Source: an uncultured Gemmatimonadota bacterium (GTDB taxonomy: Bacteria; Gemmatimonadota; Gemmatimonadetes; Gemmatimonadales; Gemmatimonadaceae). From it: a stretch of DNA of 27,643 nucleotides. The position numbers and the translations under genes were made by a program. Positions 24,552 through 27,643 of this stretch are shown in pieces; positions within the stretch are counted from its first letter, which is position 1; every line of letters begins with the position of its first letter. The stretch is taken from assembly GCA_946478895.1 (NCBI GenBank), contig CAMLDY010000028.1:1-27643 (forward strand), given 5' to 3'. The notes beneath the pieces were generated by a model. That model had not been told where the DNA came from and made no database searches. It saw only the letters and a list, made by a program, of their open reading frames with translations.

Positions 24552-25423
24552 GCGCAACCGGCATCGCCGAAATCAAGCGAAGCATCGAAAGTCTTTCTGC
24601 CACGACGCCAGCCGGCGCGTTGCCCGAGGAAGTGCGGGGAATCGTGCGACGTCTGCTTGACGCGCTCGAGGCCGGAGAGGTTCGCGCCGCCGCAAAGGAT
24701 CCGGTGTCGGGAGAATGGAACGCGGTGGCGTGGGTGAAGCGTGGGATCCTGCTCGGCTTCCGCGTCGGCGAGATCGTTGACATGTCGATGGAATCGGGGA
24801 GGGGCGACCGCGTCACGCTCTCGTTCTTCGACAAGGACACGTATCCGCCACGGCAGCTGACTCTCGCCGACGGCGTGCGGGTCGTGCCGGGTGGATCGAG
24901 CATCCGTCGCGGCGCCTACGTCGCGCGCGGTGTGGTTTGCATGCCGCCGATGTACATCAACGTCGGCGCGCGTGTTGAGACCGGTTCGATGATAGATTCG
25001 CACGCGCTGGTCGGATCGTGCGCGCAGGTCGGCGAGCGCGTGCATCTGAGCGCTGCCGCGCAGCTGGGCGGAGTGCTGGAGCCAGTGAACGCGTCGCCGG
25101 TGGTGGTCGAGGACGACGTTGTGGTCGGTGGCAACTGCGGGATTTACGAAGGCACCGTGGTGCGCAAAGGCGCCGTCATCGGCGCCGGGGTCGTGCTGAC
25201 ACGCGGCACCCCGGTCTTCGATCTGCCCCGCGAGACCGTGCACCGCGCCACCGAGGACAAGCCACTCGTGATCCCCGAAGGCGCGGTGGTAGTCCCGGGC
25301 GCACGAGCGGTAAAAGCCGACTGGGCGCAGAGCCAGGGCATCTCGCTGCAGACCCCGGTGATCGTGAAATACCGCGACGAAAAAACCGACGCCGCCACGG
25401 CGCTCGAGTCGTGGCTGCGCTGA
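24548..25423 (+). CDS. dapD: 2,3,4,5-tetrahydropyridine-2,6-dicarboxylate N-succinyltransferase
   Basis: Trimeric left-handed beta-helix acyltransferase that succinylates tetrahydrodipicolinate, committing the cell to the succinylase DAP route. 291 residues from GTG 24548; the same frame is open much further upstream inside dapA, but that part is a shadow. The N-terminal helical domain (1-100) is followed by hexapeptide-repeat turns from about residue 115: VPGGSSIRRGAYVARGV, PPMYINVGARV, SMIDSHALVGSCAQVGERVH and GGVLEPVNASPVVVEDDVVVG, as in E. coli DapD. It overlaps dapA by four bases and aroA by 13. Confidence 0.95.
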   Translation: MSATGIAEIKRSIESLSATTPAGALPEEVRGIVRRLLDALEAGEVRAAAKDPVSGEWNAVAWVKRGILLGFRVGEIVDMSMESGRGDRVTLSFFDKDTYPPRQLTLADGVRVVPGGSSIRRGAYVARGVVCMPPMYINVGARVETGSMIDSHALVGSCAQVGERVHLSAAAQLGGVLEPVNASPVVVEDDVVVGGNCGIYEGTVVRKGAVIGAGVVLTRGTPVFDLPRETVHRATEDKPLVIPEGAVVVPGARAVKADWAQSQGISLQTPVIVKYRDEKTDAATALESWLR

Positions 25424-26676
25424 AGGTGACGGGCACCGTCAGAGTGCCCGGCGACAAATCGATCTCCCACCGCGCCCTCATCCTCGGCGCTCTGGCGAGC
25501 GGCCGGTCGCAAGTCCGTGGCATTCTGGACTCCGAGGATGTTCGCTCGACGGCCGGAGTGCTTCGCGCTCTTGGTGCTCCGATCGGAGACATCGCCAGCG
25601 ATATGCGCGTCGAAGGCGTTGGACTGCGCGGCCTCAGGCAGTCGCAACAGCCGCTGGATTGCGGCAATAGCGGGACGACCACTCGCCTGATGTCGGGAGT
25701 TGCAGCCGCGCATCCGTTCACGTCCCGTTTCGAGGGAGACGCGAGTCTAAGCCGCCGCCCCATGAAGCGCATCGCCGAGCCACTCAGCTCGATGGGCGCG
25801 CGATTCGAGTTCGCAGGGGGCGAGGGCCTCCCGATGACGATCCACGGCACCGATCTGAGAGGCATCGACTGGAATACCCGCGCCGCGAGCGCGCAGGTGA
25901 AGAGTGCAATAGTTCTCGCCGGACTCGTCGCGGGGGTAGAAGTCCGCGTAACCGAAAAATCTCCCTCGCGCGACCACACCGAGCGGATGCTGCGAGCGAT
26001 GGGGGTGGACATCGAGAACGACGGAAATCAGGTCTGTCTGCGGCCGGCGAAATACCTTGCAGCGATCGAGATAACCGTGCCCGGTGACCCGTCGTCGGCG
26101 GCGTTCTTCGTCGCGATGGCAGCCCTGGCTTCTGGCGGCAGTCTTCTCCTGACCGATGTCCTCCTCAACCCCACGCGGACGGGCTTCATCGAGGTGATGA
26201 AAAGGATGGGCGCGCGAATTGACCAGCTGGATGCGAGCGAGACGGGTGGTGAAGCAATCGGAAATCTGCGCGTGGCGCCATCGCAGCTGGAGAGCGTGAG
26301 CGTCGGCGCCGACGAAGTGCCTTCGCTCATCGACGAGCTTCCAATGCTCGCCTGCACCGCCGCTGCCGCGGGCATCGATCTCGAGATTACGGGCGCCGAG
26401 GAGCTTCGTGTAAAGGAAAGCGACCGGATCGCGACGGTGGTCCACAACCTCCGCGCTGTCGGAGCGGAAGTGGAGGAGCTGCCGGATGGACTCAGGGTCA
26501 TCGGCCGCAGGCGAAAGCTCGAGGGCGTGATCGATCCCCGCGGAGATCATCGTATCGCGATGGCGTTCGGGGTTCTCTCCGCCGTGTCAGGGAACCGAAT
26601 CAAGGTCGGTAATCCCGGGTGCGTTGCGGTCTCCTACCCCGGGTTCTGGAACGACTTACAGCGAGTCACGGCGTGA
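25411..26676 (+). CDS. aroA: 3-phosphoshikimate 1-carboxyvinyltransferase (EPSP synthase)
   Basis: Joins shikimate 3-phosphate and PEP, the sixth step of the shikimate pathway and the glyphosate target. 421 residues. Motifs are PGDKSISHRAL (13-23), LDCGNSGTTTRLMSG (82-96), the substrate segment AQVKSAIVLAGL, RVKESDRI and DPRGDHRIAMA near the C-terminus. The start is GTG 25411, giving a 13-bp overlap with dapD; GTG 25426 (codon 6) is an alternative that would leave a 2-bp gap. The frame is open much further upstream only because of the high GC. Its stop is in GTGA with cmk; aroA-cmk adjacency is common in bacteria. Confidence 0.96.
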   Translation: MAALKVTGTVRVPGDKSISHRALILGALASGRSQVRGILDSEDVRSTAGVLRALGAPIGDIASDMRVEGVGLRGLRQSQQPLDCGNSGTTTRLMSGVAAAHPFTSRFEGDASLSRRPMKRIAEPLSSMGARFEFAGGEGLPMTIHGTDLRGIDWNTRAASAQVKSAIVLAGLVAGVEVRVTEKSPSRDHTERMLRAMGVDIENDGNQVCLRPAKYLAAIEITVPGDPSSAAFFVAMAALASGGSLLLTDVLLNPTRTGFIEVMKRMGARIDQLDASETGGEAIGNLRVAPSQLESVSVGADEVPSLIDELPMLACTAAAAGIDLEITGAEELRVKESDRIATVVHNLRAVGAEVEELPDGLRVIGRRRKLEGVIDPRGDHRIAMAFGVLSAVSGNRIKVGNPGCVAVSYPGFWNDLQRVTA

Positions 26677-27338
26677 GTCCGCGCACTCGTGTCATTGCCA
26701 TCGATGGACCCGCGGCGTCGGGCAAATCATCCACCGCGCAGATGGTCGCCGAGAGGCTCGGATTTCTGCACGTCGATTCGGGGTCGCTTTACCGCGCGGC
26801 GACTGCGGCGATGCTTCGGGCCGAGGGCGACGCCGCGAAATGGACCGAAGAGTCGGTCCTACATGCCGCGCGCCAGGTAGAGCTGCGCGCTGCACGCACG
26901 TCGTTCTATCCGGTACTCGAGGGCAGGGCGATCGAAGATGAGATCCGCGGAGCGGACGTGACGCGCAACGTCTCCCGGGTCGCGCAAATGCAGCGCGTCA
27001 GGCAGTGGGTCAACGAGAAAGTCCGGGGTGCCGCGCTCTCCCACGACGTCGTGGTCGATGGGCGCGACATGGGGACCGTGGTATTCCCGGATGCCGACCT
27101 GAAAATTTTTCTGGTCGCCGATTCCCGCGAGCGCGCTGCGCGACGGCTGCGACAGCGCGGGACACCGACGTCGGAGCGGTTGCTCGATGACGAGACAATC
27201 CGAATCAGGGAGCGGGATGCCCTCGATGCCAGACAAACCGTCCCCGCAGCCGATGCGATCGTGATAGACACGACCGGGCTGACCCAGCAGGAGCAAGTGG
27301 AACAGATTGTGACTCTATCCGAGCAGCGCTCTGGCTGA
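26673..27338 (+). CDS. cmk: (d)CMP kinase
   Basis: Phosphorylates CMP and dCMP to diphosphates for nucleic acid and lipid precursor pools. 221 residues from GTG 26673. The P-loop is DGPAASGKSSTA (11-22), followed by the substrate motif DSGSLYRA (35-42), VVVDGRDMGTVVFPDADLK in the NMP-binding part and the RERAARRLRQR lid region. The last stretch carries IRERDALDARQT, typical of Cmk. It is coupled to aroA by GTGA. In many bacteria the next gene is rpsA; here a small unknown gene follows after 54 bp. Confidence 0.96.
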   Translation: MSPRTRVIAIDGPAASGKSSTAQMVAERLGFLHVDSGSLYRAATAAMLRAEGDAAKWTEESVLHAARQVELRAARTSFYPVLEGRAIEDEIRGADVTRNVSRVAQMQRVRQWVNEKVRGAALSHDVVVDGRDMGTVVFPDADLKIFLVADSRERAARRLRQRGTPTSERLLDDETIRIRERDALDARQTVPAADAIVIDTTGLTQQEQVEQIVTLSEQRSG

Positions 27339-27358
27339 CACCGGGCGTTGCCTGGTAC

Positions 27359-27374
27359 GCGCCCCTCAGGGCGC
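27359..27374. other. perfect 6-bp hairpin between cmk and the next gene
   Basis: GCGCCC (27359-27364), loop CTCA, GGGCGC (27369-27374). No T-tract follows, and the next gene's GGAGGT begins 5 bp after it. It may be a weak attenuator or processing site rather than a full terminator. Confidence 0.5.
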
Positions 27375-27392
27375 ACTCGGAGGTAGTGGCTA

Positions 27393-27608
27393 ATGCGTCG
27401 CTTTACAGATCGGGCCGGCCTGGACTGGAGCGCTTTCGAATCGTCTCGTCCCGACGGGCAACCGGACAGAAGGGTCAAACCGGCGAGTGTGACCGTCGCC
27501 TTCCGCTGCGACGACGGCAGCGAGGTCGCGATGGATCTCCCTGTGGGAGCGCTCGAGGGCCTGTCCGACGAAGAGCTGATCCTGCTTCTCGCCAAGGGAC
27601 TCAAGTAG
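27393..27608 (+). CDS. small hypothetical protein
   Basis: 71 residues, start ATG 27393 with GGAGGT (27379-27384) 8 nt before it. The N-terminus is basic and polar (RRFTDRAGLDW), a proline-rich linker follows (about 18-30), then beta-like SVTVAFRCDDGSEVAMDLP (32-50) and a helix, LEGLSDEELILLLAKGLK (54-71). I do not recognise the family. It lies where rpsA often follows cmk. The good ribosome site and protein-like composition argue that it is real. Confidence 0.7.
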   Translation: MRRFTDRAGLDWSAFESSRPDGQPDRRVKPASVTVAFRCDDGSEVAMDLPVGALEGLSDEELILLLAKGLK

Positions 27609-27612
27609 TCCG

Positions 27613-27626
27613 CGGCTCTCGAGCCG
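27613..27626. terminator. weak hairpin after the last gene
   Basis: CGGCTC (27613-27618), a 2-base loop and GAGCCG (27621-27626), starting 5 bp after the stop of the small gene. No T-run follows, so termination is only possible, not shown. The window ends 17 bp later. Confidence 0.3.
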
Positions 27627-27643
27627 TCCTCTACGCTCGACGT

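Overview
The window is GC-rich, densely packed bacterial chromosome, mostly core metabolism. My best guess is Gemmatimonadota or a close relative. The reasons are the FtsH-DHPS pair, a DUF2723 membrane protein, a lipoprotein with a CGDSTGP-type N-terminus, an ArsR-methyltransferase/AhcY pair, a Rad52-like annealing protein and the succinylase DAP pathway. This is inference from gene content; there is no rRNA or marker phylogeny here. I see no phage, insertion sequence, CRISPR array or defence island.

Layout. 1-2.1 kb: the 3' end of ftsH, translationally coupled to folP. 2.1-5.6 kb: a small membrane hydrolase-like protein (minus), a DUF2723 multi-pass protein (plus) and a secreted lipoprotein with PPC-like repeats (minus). 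5.7-8.4 kb: a minus-strand unit, an ArsR-methyltransferase fusion followed by ahcY, with a readable promoter and a palindromic operator candidate, and a two-tier inverted repeat after ahcY. 8.45-14.0 kb: the plus-strand run xseB-ispA-dxs-nadK-recN (isoprenoid precursors, NADP, DNA repair). 14.07-14.23 kb: a 167-bp element with perfect 32-bp inverted ends, between convergent genes. 14.3-16.0 kb: a predicted outer-membrane barrel (minus). 16.16-16.32 kb: tRNA-Leu(UAA) and a 40-bp tandem duplication. 16.6-17.5 kb: a YegS/DgkB-type lipid kinase. 17.5-18.6 kb: a minus-strand pair, a 70-residue Cys/His protein and a Rad52-family protein, closed by a strong intrinsic terminator. 18.9-19.4 kb: a ferritin-like helical protein. 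19.5-27.3 kb: dapE-asd-lysC-dapB, then dapA-dapD-aroA-cmk, then a small unknown gene.

The lysine/aspartate block makes aspartyl phosphate (LysC), the semialdehyde (Asd), dihydrodipicolinate (DapA), tetrahydrodipicolinate (DapB) and its succinylated branch (DapD, DapE). AroA and Cmk follow on the same run. Within these runs most junctions are 4-base ATGA/GTGA overlaps, so translation is probably coupled.

The least ordinary things are: (1) the Rad52-like protein with a zinc ribbon and an SSB-like acidic tail ending EEELPF, in a two-gene unit with an uncharacterised Cys/His miniprotein; (2) the 32-bp inverted-repeat element at 14.1 kb and the nested inverted repeat at 5.7 kb; (3) several promoter-like -10 hexamers only 6-7 nt before a start codon, suggesting leaderless mRNAs; (4) the self-regulation layout at the ArsR-methyltransferase/ahcY promoter. 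I did not find a convincing entirely new multi-gene system. The Rad52/miniprotein pair is the best candidate.
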